Source of the DNA: CAYVBE01 sp964572825
Lineage (GTDB): Bacteria > Planctomycetota > Brocadiia > SM23-32
NCBI GenBank assembly: GCA_964572825.1
Contig: CAZNGS010000001.1
Span: forward strand, 79,636-143,635
Reading direction: 5' to 3'
Length of the DNA stretch: 64,000 bases
Below the pieces are notes generated by a model. The model saw nothing but the letters and a program-made list of their open reading frames with translations, had not been told where the DNA came from and did no database searches. The position numbers and the translations under genes are program-made. This document shows positions 8,714-17,456 of this stretch, piece by piece (position 1 is the first letter of the stretch; every line of letters begins with the position of its first letter).

Positions 8714-10120
8714 TCAGGAGCGCGCGGGAGTCGCGCCCTCGGCAGTTGTCTCGACCACCGCTTTCTGCCATCCCCCGCGCAGGAAGAACGAGAGCGCCAG
8801 CAGAGCGCATACCACGTTTCCTACCACCATGGCCAGGTAGGTGCCCGTGCTGCCCCAGCCCAGCGTCCGGGTCAGCAGCAGCGCGACCGGCACGCGCAGC
8901 ACCCAGAGCCGGACGATGCCGATCAGCATGGCGGGGGTGGTGTGACCGGAGCCGTAGAACGCCGCCAGCAACACCATGAGGACGCCGAAAAGGTAGGAAG
9001 ACGCCGGCACCACGGCGAAGAATTTCCCCGCTTCCGCGATCACCGCCGGGTCCGCGATGAACCCCCGGGCCACCAGCTTGCCGAAAAGGGTCAGAAAGAT
9101 CAGCGGCAGCAGCAACACGGCCGCCACGAACAGTGCCCCCCAGCGCACTGCGCGCCGCGCCAGCCCCGGTTTGCCCGCCCCCAGCGCCTGCCCCACCACC
9201 GGCGCTGCGGCGACCGCCGTCACCTGCGCCGGGATGTTGAAGAACCAGATAATCCGGAAACCCACCGTGACGGCGCTGATCACCGTGGCCCCCAGGGAAT
9301 TGATGATACCCTGGAAGACCAGAAACCCCACGGCGTCGCTGCTGCGGTTCAGGGCCAGCGGAGTCCCCACCCGGAGGAGCTTCCTCAGCAGGGGGACATC
9401 CGGCTTCAGGTCGCCGATCCGAACGCGCAGTCCCGAGCGTCCTCTGCGCAGAAAAAGGTAGCAGATGTAGGCCTCGGCCACGCGGGCCGTCAGACTGGCG
9501 AGCGCCGCGCCACCGGTCCCCAGCGCAGGGACGGGACCCCATCCGAATATCAGGAGGGGGTCAAGCAGAGCATTCAGGCCGTTGCCCGCAGCGCTGACGA
9601 CGACCAGCGTCATGGTATCCCCCAGCGCCCGCAGGCACGCCCCGTAGGCGACCATGAACGCCACCAGGGGCATGGCCAACAGGAATATCCTCAGGTACAC
9701 CAGCGCCGCGGGTCGCACGCGGGATGGCACCTGCACGGCCATCAGAATCCAGGGCCCCAGGGCGTATATGGCCGCGGTGAGGACGACCACCAGCGCCACC
9801 AGCAGCACGAACGTCTGCCCCGCCGCCTGCTCGGCCCGGCGATGCTGCCCTGCCCCCTGATACTGGCTGACCAGAGCCGTGCCGGCGCCCCCCAGGCCCA
9901 TCGCCGCCGCCAGGGCCACGAAAAGCAACGGCCAGCACACGCCCTGTGCCGCCAGCGCCGTTTTGCCCCACCGCCCCAGCCACAGCGCGTCCACCAGCAT
10001 GTAGAGGGAGTGCAGCACTGCCCCAACGGCCATGGGCGCGGCCAGGCGGAACATGTTTCTGCCCAGGGAACCGGTGGTCAGGTCCCTCTTGACAGCGTAG
10101 CGTGCGGCGGGGCGTGACAT
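8714..10120 (-). CDS. MATE-family multidrug/metabolite efflux transporter
   Basis: 468 residues with twelve hydrophobic segments in two related halves. The opening 'LTTGSLGRNMFRLAAPMAVG' stretch with 'ALWLGRWGKTALAA' soon after is typical of MatE proteins of the DinF/NorM superfamily. These export cationic drugs or metabolites using a proton or sodium gradient. Full length for the family. It reads on the minus strand from ATG 10120, downstream of a separately terminated exported-protein gene, so it probably has its own promoter in the 10121-10203 interval; I did not see a convincing one. No regulator is adjacent. Confidence 0.88.
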   Translation of the reverse strand: MSRPAARYAVKRDLTTGSLGRNMFRLAAPMAVGAVLHSLYMLVDALWLGRWGKTALAAQGVCWPLLFVALAAAMGLGGAGTALVSQYQGAGQHRRAEQAAGQTFVLLVALVVVLTAAIYALGPWILMAVQVPSRVRPAALVYLRIFLLAMPLVAFMVAYGACLRALGDTMTLVVVSAAGNGLNALLDPLLIFGWGPVPALGTGGAALASLTARVAEAYICYLFLRRGRSGLRVRIGDLKPDVPLLRKLLRVGTPLALNRSSDAVGFLVFQGIINSLGATVISAVTVGFRIIWFFNIPAQVTAVAAAPVVGQALGAGKPGLARRAVRWGALFVAAVLLLPLIFLTLFGKLVARGFIADPAVIAEAGKFFAVVPASSYLFGVLMVLLAAFYGSGHTTPAMLIGIVRLWVLRVPVALLLTRTLGWGSTGTYLAMVVGNVVCALLALSFFLRGGWQKAVVETTAEGATPARS

Positions 10121-10203
10121 GTGCTTTTTCCGGATAACGGGAGGACAGCCTGCGGATCACGCCATGACCGCGCCCGATCGCGCGCGCGCCGCACGCAAAC
10201 AAG

Positions 10204-10233
10204 GGAGGCTGCGAACCACAGCTCGCAGCCTCC
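10204..10233 (-). terminator. Rho-independent terminator for the exported-protein gene
   Basis: A perfect 11-bp inverted repeat (GGAGGCTGCGA at 10204-10214, TCGCAGCCTCC at 10223-10233) with an 8-base loop. Read on the minus strand it lies about 33 bases past the stop at 10267 and is followed by a short T-rich tract (CCTTGTTTG). Confidence 0.65.
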
Positions 10234-10266
10234 GTAGCGGCCAACAAAACTCCGTCCGCCGCAGCC

Positions 10267-11004
10267 TCAGTATTTCAGATCGCCGTTCCACTCATAGGCT
10301 GCGTCGGCGTAGAGGTCCCATCCCACAGCCGAGACCACCAGGTCCACGATCTGCGACGGATCGATTCCCAACCGAAAGTAGAAGCCCGAGTGCAGGATGA
10401 AAGGCTCCGGGATGGCGATTTCCACCGAGCACATCTCCCAGTCCTGCCAGCCCCGGGAAAGCCAGGGGAGGGACTTCCACACCAGGGACTCCTCGGAGCC
10501 CATCCCCCCGAATGAGGTCTCTTTGGCCTCGTAAATGAGCACTTTGGCCGGGGCATTGAACACGGGGTCCTTCAGGTTTTTCATGTGGCGGCGCCACCCC
10601 TCCAGTTCGCTCTGCTCATCCTTGTAGCCGTTGACCACGATGGGTTCCTGCTCGATCAACACGTCGTGCAGCGGACCGAGACCGAGTTTACGACGAGAGT
10701 CTATCGTGACGCCCACGCCCCGCCTGTCCCACTCCAGGTCGCCGGTGGCTTTGTAGAGGAAGCCCAGGTGCATGAACTCGGTCAACTCCACGTACGCACC
10801 GATGGCGGGCGGGAGAAATCCGACGGCCTGCGGCTCTTCCGCGCTGGGGACAACCGGCGGCACGTAGCCGACCGCAGCGGTGCCACAGTCCATCAGGTCA
10901 TCGCGCACATTCTTCAGATGGCCGCAGCCCACCGAGGTCATCAGAAGAACCGCCAGTGCCAGCAGAACAAAACCTTTGCCGAGCAACTTCGCCTTGCCAC
11001 GCAT
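10267..11004 (-). CDS. exported protein of unknown function, possible lipoprotein
   Basis: 245 residues. ATG 11004 was chosen over upstream starts because a GGAGG lies five bases before it and it opens a clean signal sequence (MRGKAKLLGKGFVLLALAVL). The signal ends at 'TSVGC', which could be a weak lipobox. The mature part is about 215 residues, mixed alpha/beta, with no motif I recognise. It mentions no catalytic signature and has no obvious partner; its upstream neighbour is a diguanylate cyclase on the same strand with a gap of about 160 bases. A clear terminator follows, so it is probably a single-gene unit. Outer-membrane or periplasmic location is inferred. Confidence 0.6.
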   Translation of the reverse strand: MRGKAKLLGKGFVLLALAVLLMTSVGCGHLKNVRDDLMDCGTAAVGYVPPVVPSAEEPQAVGFLPPAIGAYVELTEFMHLGFLYKATGDLEWDRRGVGVTIDSRRKLGLGPLHDVLIEQEPIVVNGYKDEQSELEGWRRHMKNLKDPVFNAPAKVLIYEAKETSFGGMGSEESLVWKSLPWLSRGWQDWEMCSVEIAIPEPFILHSGFYFRLGIDPSQIVDLVVSAVGWDLYADAAYEWNGDLKY

Positions 11005-11166
11005 CGCAGCCTCCGCCGTTTTGGTTGCCTCGAACCTACCAGAAACAGCATCCCACCGTCCCGGAAACCAGTCCCCAATACTACAATCGCCCGAGGGCAA
11101 CGTCAAGCGTTTTTGCGCCCTTCTGTCCTGAGCGGCACCAGATGGGGCCGCACGCGCCCCGGGGAG

Positions 11167-12525
11167 TCATTCATCTTCTTCATCGGCCACCACGCAGTTG
11201 CGTCCTCGCGCCTTTGCCCGGTACAGGGCCTTGTCCGCCGCCAGCAGCAGGTCGTCGCCGCCCCGGTGCTCCGGCTGCAACCCGGCCACACCGAAGGTGG
11301 CCGTCATCGAGAAAGGCTCCTGGTTCCGGCCGTGAAAGACCATTTTTTCCAGCCCCGCCCGGAGTCTGTCCACACAGTGCAGGGCTTCCCGGGCCGCGGT
11401 ATGGGGCAGCAGAAACCAGAACTCATCTCCGCCGTAGCGGCCCGCCAGGTCGTCCGTGCGGGACCTCTCCCGGATCATCTCCCCGAACCGCGCCAGCACG
11501 TCGTCCCCCACCGCATGACCGTGGGTGTCGTTGACGGCTTTGAACCCGTCCAGATCGCACAGCGAAAGACTCAAAGGGTACTCGTAGCGGCGGGCGGAAC
11601 TGACGAACTGGCTCAGCCTGGACATCAGGAAGCGGCGGTTGTAGAGACCGGTCAGGGCGTCGTGCGTTGCCTCGTAAACCAGCCGCTCCTCCACCTGTTT
11701 CTGCTGGGTGACGTCCGAGAAAAGCAGCAGTACGTCGGCCAGATCGCCCTGCCCGTTGACGATCGGCACGGCGTGGAGCAGGGCCGTGAACTCCCGCCCT
11801 TCGGCGGTCACCATCTCCACCTCCCCGGCCCAATCGTTGGCCTCCAGGGCGGTTTGCACCACGGTGTCGGCGATCTCCGGCCGCATGAACAGCCGCCCCA
11901 GGCCGTCCCGGTCGATACTGTCCCGCGTGCAGCCGAACAAGTCCCGAAAGGCACGGTTCATGTAGGTGGCCTTGCCGTTGACGTCGAGGACCAGCACGGC
12001 GTCCAGCGCCCCGTTCATGGCGGCCCCGATGCGCAGCAGCTCGTGCCGGGCCCACCAGTCCTGGGTGACGTCCCGCACGCTGGCCCAGGCCTTTTGCTCG
12101 CCCCTGACGGCGAGTCCGTGCGCCGTCACCTCGGCCGGGAACAGTGTGCCGTTCTTCTTGCGGTGCCGACCCCGGATCACCCTTTCGGTCTGCTCCTGGA
12201 TGACCTGACGGAGTGCCCGCACGCCGTGCTCGTGCTCGGCGGCGACGTCGCGGAACCGCAGGTCCAGGAACTCCTCCCGGCCGTAGCCGTACAGCTCGAC
12301 GGCGGCCGCATTCAGATTCTCCACCCGCAGCTCCTCCCCCGCCAGCAGCAGGCAGGCCTCCGACTGGGCGGCCAGAATCTGATCCCACAACGCATCCTGA
12401 CCGGAATCTTGCCGGAGTTCGCCCCGGCCAGCCTCTACGGTGGCTTCCAGCTCTTGCAGGCGTCGGCGCAGCGCGCCGATCTCTCGGCGAAGCTCTTCCT
12501 TGCTTTTTTTCGATCCGTCCACCAA
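11167..12525 (-). CDS. PAS-PAS-GGDEF diguanylate cyclase
   Basis: 452 residues with no membrane helix. A short N-terminal coiled coil (about 5-45) leads into two PAS domains (about 55-145 and 175-270) and a GGDEF domain (about 285-445). The catalytic motif is intact at 365-369. An RxxD product-inhibition site (Arg356 to Asp359) sits exactly five residues before it. It should make cyclic di-GMP from two GTP in the cytoplasm in response to a ligand or redox signal sensed by the PAS domains. No EAL or HD-GYP partner is encoded here. The next gene downstream on the minus strand is an unrelated exported protein, so it is probably transcribed alone. Confidence 0.9.
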   Translation of the reverse strand: MVDGSKKSKEELRREIGALRRRLQELEATVEAGRGELRQDSGQDALWDQILAAQSEACLLLAGEELRVENLNAAAVELYGYGREEFLDLRFRDVAAEHEHGVRALRQVIQEQTERVIRGRHRKKNGTLFPAEVTAHGLAVRGEQKAWASVRDVTQDWWARHELLRIGAAMNGALDAVLVLDVNGKATYMNRAFRDLFGCTRDSIDRDGLGRLFMRPEIADTVVQTALEANDWAGEVEMVTAEGREFTALLHAVPIVNGQGDLADVLLLFSDVTQQKQVEERLVYEATHDALTGLYNRRFLMSRLSQFVSSARRYEYPLSLSLCDLDGFKAVNDTHGHAVGDDVLARFGEMIRERSRTDDLAGRYGGDEFWFLLPHTAAREALHCVDRLRAGLEKMVFHGRNQEPFSMTATFGVAGLQPEHRGGDDLLLAADKALYRAKARGRNCVVADEEDE

Positions 12526-12603
12526 AAACCCCCTTCACCAGGCACCCATTCCGACGGGCCGATCTTACAGCATTCTACCATACCCGATTGCGGCAGAAAG
12601 CCC

Positions 12604-13866
12604 TTATCCCTTACCGGTTGAGAGGCGGATGCCCCGCGTGAAGAACCGCTGCCCGATGGCGAAAAGGATCAGCATGGGCACCAGCATCATCAGGCTGCCG
12701 GCCATCAGGGCGCCCCAGTCCGCATCGCGCATGCCCTGGAAGCGCGTCAGGCCCAGGGGCAGGGTCATCTTCTCCTCGCTGACGATGAACACCAGCGGGG
12801 TGATCAGGTTGTTCCAGCTACCGATGAACGTAAAAAGCGCCAGCGTGGCCAGCGCCGGTTTGGAAAGGGGCAGAATCACGTGCCAGAAGATCCCCAGGTA
12901 CCCGCAGCCGTCGATCTTCGCGGCCTCCTCGTATTCCCGGGGAATCCCCAGGAAGAACTGCCTGAGCATGAACGTGCCGTAGGCGCTGAACATGGCCGGC
13001 AGCGTCAGCGCCCAGTAGGTGTCAATCCAGCCAAGGAACTTCATCAGGATGAAGGTGGGGATCATCACGACCGTCCAGGGCACCATCATGGTGGCCAGAT
13101 AGCCCAGGAATATCTTGTCGCGTCCGGGGAATTCCAGCCGGGCGAAGGCATAGGCGGCGCAGGCGCTGGTCGTCACCTGGCCCACGGTCACCGCCAGGGC
13201 CACCAGCAAGCTGTTCAGGAAGAACCGCGCGAAAGGCACCAGGCTGAGCGCTTTGCGGAAGTTTTCAAACGGCCCCCGCGCTTGCTTTATCTGGCCGATG
13301 TAAGATGCCTCCAACAGTTTACGGTTCACGCGCAGCAGATGGCTTTTGGACAGGTTCTGCCGCCCCTGCCGCAGCATGTCCTTCGCCATGTCGGGCACCG
13401 CGACCCGCTGGAAGGCCTCCTCCCGGTAGAGTTCACGCCACCGCAGCACGTCGTTGAGCGCGGACAGGAGTTTCTCTTTTTCCCCCGCCCTCAGTTCGGC
13501 CCGACTGCCCCGTTCGACCAGGTCCCGGGCGGCATCCGGCAACCTTCGCCATATCCTGCCCCCCGGCGACGGCTCGGCCGCGCGGGTCTCCTTCATCAGC
13601 CGGGAGCAGAAGCCCGACCAGTCCACCACGTCTCCCTTTTTCAACCTGGGAGAAAGCGTCCACTCACGGGGGTCCGGCAGTATCCGGAGGGGCTTGCCGG
13701 TGATGTCCTCGGTAGGCTTGAAGGCGGCGCCAACCACCCAGATCAGCGGAAAGGTTGTGGTCACGGCGAAGACGATCAGAGCCAGGTAAACGAGAACCCT
13801 CCAGGGGGACTTGCGCCCGCTCTGCCCCTGCGGAGTCAGCGTGACATCCCGGTTCAGATCGCTCAT
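12604..13866 (-). CDS. sugar ABC transporter permease, MalG type with extra periplasmic insert
   Basis: 420 residues, against about 280 for typical MalG-type permeases. Helix 1 is at about 22-46. The core with five further helices runs from about 205 to the end and has an intact EAA loop ('EEAAKIDGCGYLGIF' then 'LPLSKP'). Between helix 1 and the core is an insert of roughly 110 extra residues, charged and helical, which topology places on the periplasmic side. It could form an additional contact with the binding protein or substrate. The start overlaps the MalF-type stop by four bases (ATGA), indicating translational coupling. No MalK-type ATPase gene is nearby; a shared ATPase elsewhere is likely, as in many CUT1 importers. 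Confidence 0.88.
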   Translation of the reverse strand: MSDLNRDVTLTPQGQSGRKSPWRVLVYLALIVFAVTTTFPLIWVVGAAFKPTEDITGKPLRILPDPREWTLSPRLKKGDVVDWSGFCSRLMKETRAAEPSPGGRIWRRLPDAARDLVERGSRAELRAGEKEKLLSALNDVLRWRELYREEAFQRVAVPDMAKDMLRQGRQNLSKSHLLRVNRKLLEASYIGQIKQARGPFENFRKALSLVPFARFFLNSLLVALAVTVGQVTTSACAAYAFARLEFPGRDKIFLGYLATMMVPWTVVMIPTFILMKFLGWIDTYWALTLPAMFSAYGTFMLRQFFLGIPREYEEAAKIDGCGYLGIFWHVILPLSKPALATLALFTFIGSWNNLITPLVFIVSEEKMTLPLGLTRFQGMRDADWGALMAGSLMMLVPMLILFAIGQRFFTRGIRLSTGKG

Positions 13867-14864
13867 ACGCCCATCTCCCCGTACACTCGGCGTCGCCCGT
13901 AGCGCCAGTTCAGCAGCGAGAGCACGAAAACGATGATGAACAGAATCCAGGCCACCGCCGAGGCATAGCCCATCTCAAAGCGGCGGGAAAAAGCCAGGTT
14001 GTAGATGTAGTAGCTCAGCGTGGTGGTCGCACCGGCCGGCCCGCCCTGCGTCATCACGTAGGCCACGGTGAAACCTCCCTGGAACCCGCGGATCAGGGAC
14101 ATGGTCAAGATAAAGAAGGTGGTGGGCGAGACCATGGGCCACGTGACGTGGATGAACTTCTGGAAGGCCCCCGCCCCGTCCATCTCCGCCGCCTCGTAGA
14201 GGTCCTGCGGGATGGACTGCAGCGCTGCCAGGTACAGCACCATGTTGTAGCCGCCGATGCTGGCCCACAGGCGGATCATGATCAGGGCGGGCTTGGCCCA
14301 GGTCTCGGACTTGTGCCAGAGCAGCGGGTTCTCCACCCCCAGCGCCGCTGCGAGGGACTTGATGGGCCCGGCCACACCGATCAAGTCGAGAAAGGCGTTC
14401 ACCAGCCCGCTCTCCGGGTTGAGCAGCACTCCCCAGAGAACGAAAACGGCCACCCCGGTGACGATGGACGGCAGGAAGAAAACCGTGATGAAAAACGGCG
14501 CGCCCTTGATCTTGCGGTTCAGCAGGTTCGCCAGCAGAAGCGAGCCGATGATCGAAAGGGGGATCCCGGCCATCAGGATTACCGTGTTGCCCAGGTATTT
14601 CCAGAAATAGGGATCGTTCAGATGCCAGGAGCCGTCCCCGTGCGTGTGGGCGCCGATCACGCTCCAGAAGTTCTGCAGGCCCATGAAATCGGCCGTTTCG
14701 GTGAATCGCGCGGCACCGTGCAGCGGCGACCAGTTGAAGAGCGAAAGCAGTGCCGAGGCGACGATGGGAAAGAGCATGAACACCAGGAAGCCCAGCAGAT
14801 TCGGCAGGATGAACAGCAGGGCCGCCAGCACCTCCACCCGGCGCTCTTTCTTGCTCACGGCCAC
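13863..14864 (-). CDS. sugar ABC transporter permease, MalF type
   Basis: 333 residues if started at GTG 14864, which has GAGG eight bases upstream and lies five bases after the preceding stop; GTG 14858 is an alternative. The first helix is 'VLAALLFILPNLLGFLVFML', followed by a periplasmic loop and five more helices, with the EAA motif 'YEAAEMDGAGAFQKF' near residue 230. With the adjacent MalG-type subunit it forms the inner-membrane channel of a CUT1-family carbohydrate importer. The upstream reading frame continues far into the binding-protein gene, but that extension lacks family similarity and is rejected. Confidence 0.88.
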   Translation of the reverse strand: MAVSKKERRVEVLAALLFILPNLLGFLVFMLFPIVASALLSLFNWSPLHGAARFTETADFMGLQNFWSVIGAHTHGDGSWHLNDPYFWKYLGNTVILMAGIPLSIIGSLLLANLLNRKIKGAPFFITVFFLPSIVTGVAVFVLWGVLLNPESGLVNAFLDLIGVAGPIKSLAAALGVENPLLWHKSETWAKPALIMIRLWASIGGYNMVLYLAALQSIPQDLYEAAEMDGAGAFQKFIHVTWPMVSPTTFFILTMSLIRGFQGGFTVAYVMTQGGPAGATTTLSYYIYNLAFSRRFEMGYASAVAWILFIIVFVLSLLNWRYGRRRVYGEMGV

Positions 14865-14869
14865 GGCGG

Positions 14870-16225
14870 CTACCTCAACGTGGAGCAGTAGCGGCAGTTC
14901 TGATCGTAGCGTTCTTGCATCTCGACGAGTTCCTCTCGTATCTCCTCTCCCTCGACGCTGCCCAGCAGCACGCGGTCGCGCAGGTCGGCGATGGGCTGCT
15001 CCATCCACTCGGACACGTTCGGCCCGATCGGTTGAGAACGAGCATAGGCCACGGCGTCGAAGATTACCTGCAGGTTGACCTCCCGGGGTATGCCGGGGAT
15101 GCGCAGGTCCCGTGCGACGGACCTTCTGGCGGGCAGATTCCGCGCCTCCCGCGCCACGCGCCGCTGCCACGGCTCGCCGATCATGCCCTTCAGCAGCCGC
15201 CACGCCGCCTCGGGGTGCTCGGTGCGGGCATTGATCACCGGGCTGCCGCCGAAAACAAGGGTGGCCTTCTCCCGCCGCTGCGGGGGCGGAACGATGTCCC
15301 AGCGGAAGCCGCTCCGCCCGCGTATCTGGGTATTGAGCCAGGTGCCGGACAGCGCCATCGCCACCCGCTCGGCCACGAAGGGGTTGGCCGGCAGCGTGTC
15401 GATGGCCGCCTCCGTGGGCTGAACGCCCAGCTTGAGCTGCAGGTCGGCGCAGAACTGCAGCGCCTCAACGTTGCGGGCCAGGTAAGGCGGCCTGCCGATG
15501 ACCAGGTCTCCCTGCTCATCGAACATCTCCCCGCCGTTCTGCCACATCATCATGGCGTAGCTGAGCCACGGGCCGATTCCCATGACGCCGTACTGCCTCC
15601 TCCTGCCGCCCTCATCCCGGATCGTCAGGGCTCTGGCTTTCCGCAGCATGTCTTCCCAGGTCCAGCCCTCGCGGGGGTAGGAGACCTCCGCCGCGTCGAA
15701 CATGTCCCGGTTGTAGTACATCACCACGGTGTTAAACCACGCCGGCAGCTTGTAGAGCGTGCCCCCGTAGCGGCACTGCTGCACGACGCGCGGGAAGAAG
15801 TCCTCCAGCTCGACCTCCGGGTCATCTTCCACGCGGTCGCCCAGCGGCATGATCAGCTCGTTCTCGGCCAGCGTGGGGAACATGGCGTCGTGCACCATGA
15901 ACACGTCCGGCCCGACACCCCCGGCCAGCATGGTGGCCAGCTTGACCTGGTAATTGCCGCTGCCGGCCTGCACCAGCTCGACCTGGATGTCCGGGTTGGC
16001 GGCGACGAATTGCTCCAGCTTTTCCCGTTCGGCGCGCACCTCGTTTTCCCGGCCCCAGATCATGTAGCGTAGCGTCACTCGCCCGGAAGCCGGCGGCCCG
16101 GCTCCGGGTGCGCCGATCAGACCCGTCTTGTCGGGGGAAAGCGCCAGTCCGCGGCGCACCACGACAATTGACAGGGCCAGCAGTGCGAGGAGCCCCAGCA
16201 TGGCCACGATGCGCTGCCTGCTCAT
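14870..16225 (-). CDS. extracellular solute-binding protein, family 1 (sugar ABC importer)
   Basis: 451 residues. An N-terminal hydrophobic segment (about 6-27) acts as a signal or membrane anchor without a lipobox. The mature region shows family 1 features: an early beta strand 'LRYMIWG', 'LEQFVAANPDIQVELV', and 'GGVGPDVFMVHDAMFPTLAE' in the first lobe, then a Tyr/Trp-rich second lobe. It should capture an oligosaccharide in the periplasm and deliver it to the MalF/MalG channel encoded just downstream. As first gene of the operon it is preceded by a weak minus-strand promoter candidate (TTGACG at 16300-16305, TAGAAT at 16275-16280) whose 19-base spacer is long, so I do not list it separately. 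Confidence 0.88.
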   Translation of the reverse strand: MSRQRIVAMLGLLALLALSIVVVRRGLALSPDKTGLIGAPGAGPPASGRVTLRYMIWGRENEVRAEREKLEQFVAANPDIQVELVQAGSGNYQVKLATMLAGGVGPDVFMVHDAMFPTLAENELIMPLGDRVEDDPEVELEDFFPRVVQQCRYGGTLYKLPAWFNTVVMYYNRDMFDAAEVSYPREGWTWEDMLRKARALTIRDEGGRRRQYGVMGIGPWLSYAMMMWQNGGEMFDEQGDLVIGRPPYLARNVEALQFCADLQLKLGVQPTEAAIDTLPANPFVAERVAMALSGTWLNTQIRGRSGFRWDIVPPPQRREKATLVFGGSPVINARTEHPEAAWRLLKGMIGEPWQRRVAREARNLPARRSVARDLRIPGIPREVNLQVIFDAVAYARSQPIGPNVSEWMEQPIADLRDRVLLGSVEGEEIREELVEMQERYDQNCRYCSTLR

Positions 16226-16342
16226 GCTTTTCCCCGGTGCAGAAACGCGTATGGTTCTTCACGAAAGCGCACATATTCTATGGCTTCAGGCCCTGTGCTC
16301 GTCAAGCGCCCGCACGAGAATGCCGTGGAGCGCGGCAAGCGC

Positions 16343-16371
16343 TTGCCACCGCCAGCCAGGCCCGATACAAT
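16343..16371 (+). promoter_or_regulatory. sigma70-type promoter for the mrfB-mrfA-mrfA group
   Basis: TTGCCA at 16343-16348 and TACAAT at 16366-16371 with a 17-base spacer: four of six and five of six matches. Predicted start is near 16378, about 90 bases before the GTG of the exonuclease gene. Confidence 0.5.
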
Positions 16372-16468
16372 GGTCTGTGGATAACCCGCTATAAGTATTG
16401 TCTGACGATTATTCAGTGCACGCGGCGCCGGAGGCGGTTTCCTCCGGCCCCGGTGTCGAGGTGGGATT

Positions 16469-17416
16469 GTGTCGAAGGCTGAGGATCTGCGCAAGCGACT
16501 GGAAGCGCTCAATCGGAAACCGCTTCCCGAGCACGGTGCGCCGGACGTTGACGTGGACCGGCTCCGCAAGAAACTAACCGGTCGCAAGGGAGATGAGTCC
16601 GCCGCGGAAGAGCGCGAGCCCGTCGTGTACAGGCGCGACCTGCCCCGCAACAAACGCCGCCCCCGGCCGCGGCGGAGACCGCTCCGGCACGAGATCGCCC
16701 TCGAGGATGCCGTGGAGGGCAGCGAGATGGAAGCCCCTCACGGGGGGCGGGCCTATCTGGTTGAAACACCCGTGCGGGAACTGACGGACGTGTGGGACCC
16801 CCTGGGTGCGGTGTTTCGGGAGCGATTCCTGGACGCGAAGTCCAACGTGCGCCGGCGTATCACCGCGCGCTGCGAGCAGCAGGAGGTCGCGCCGCCCGAC
16901 GTGCTCTTCGTGGACCTGGAGACGACCGGCCTCGCCAGCACGCCCCTGTTCCTGATCGGCGCCATGCACTGCACGGAGGCCGGGCTGGTGGTGCGGCAGT
17001 ACCTGGCCCGCGATTACTCCGAGGAGCGGGCGGCGATTTCACTCTTCGCCGACCAGTTGCGCCGGAAACGCCTGCTGGTCACGTTTAACGGCAAGTCCTT
17101 CGACCTGCCCTACGTCCGCGTCCGGGCGGCGGCGAACCGCCTCCCCTTCTCCGCCGGGCAGGCGCACCTGGACCTGCTGCACGAGTGCCGACGGGTCTGG
17201 GGGCACAGGCTCCCGAACTGCAAACTGCAGACACTCGAGACCCACATCTGCGGCCGCCGCCGCGACGGCGACATACCCGGCGACCAGATACCGGAGGCAT
17301 ACCACGCCTACGTACGGACGCAGAACGCCGCCGACATCGTGCGCATACTTAAGCATAACCTGCTCGACCTGGCGACGCTGGCCGAACTCATGGTGCGGCT
17401 GCCGCCGCCCGGATGA
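16469..17416 (+). CDS. mrfB: MrfB/YprB-like RNase H-fold 3'-5' exonuclease
   Basis: 315 residues. The first 110 residues are charged and linker-like; the rest is a DEDD-type exonuclease fold. Motif I is 'FVDLETTG' with Asp149 and Glu151; motif II is 'FNGKSFDLPY' with Asp212; motif III is His296-Asn-Leu-Leu-Asp300. This is the YprB family. In Bacillus, yprB/mrfB lies beside the helicase gene yprA/mrfA, and both act in repair of mitomycin-type DNA damage independent of UvrABC. The same pairing here strongly supports the assignment. Start is GTG 16469 behind a GAGGTGGG element. The helicase start follows 40 bases after the stop. Confidence 0.85.
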   Translation: MSKAEDLRKRLEALNRKPLPEHGAPDVDVDRLRKKLTGRKGDESAAEEREPVVYRRDLPRNKRRPRPRRRPLRHEIALEDAVEGSEMEAPHGGRAYLVETPVRELTDVWDPLGAVFRERFLDAKSNVRRRITARCEQQEVAPPDVLFVDLETTGLASTPLFLIGAMHCTEAGLVVRQYLARDYSEERAAISLFADQLRRKRLLVTFNGKSFDLPYVRVRAAANRLPFSAGQAHLDLLHECRRVWGHRLPNCKLQTLETHICGRRRDGDIPGDQIPEAYHAYVRTQNAADIVRILKHNLLDLATLAELMVRLPPPG

Positions 17417-17456
17417 TTGCCCTGAATGGCCCTGGCCCGGTGGAGGATACCCCGCA

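Noticed and set aside
16275..16305. Promoter for the sugar ABC importer (TTGACG and TAGAAT on the minus strand)
   Set aside because: The 19-base spacer is outside the usual range, so it is mentioned only under the binding-protein gene.
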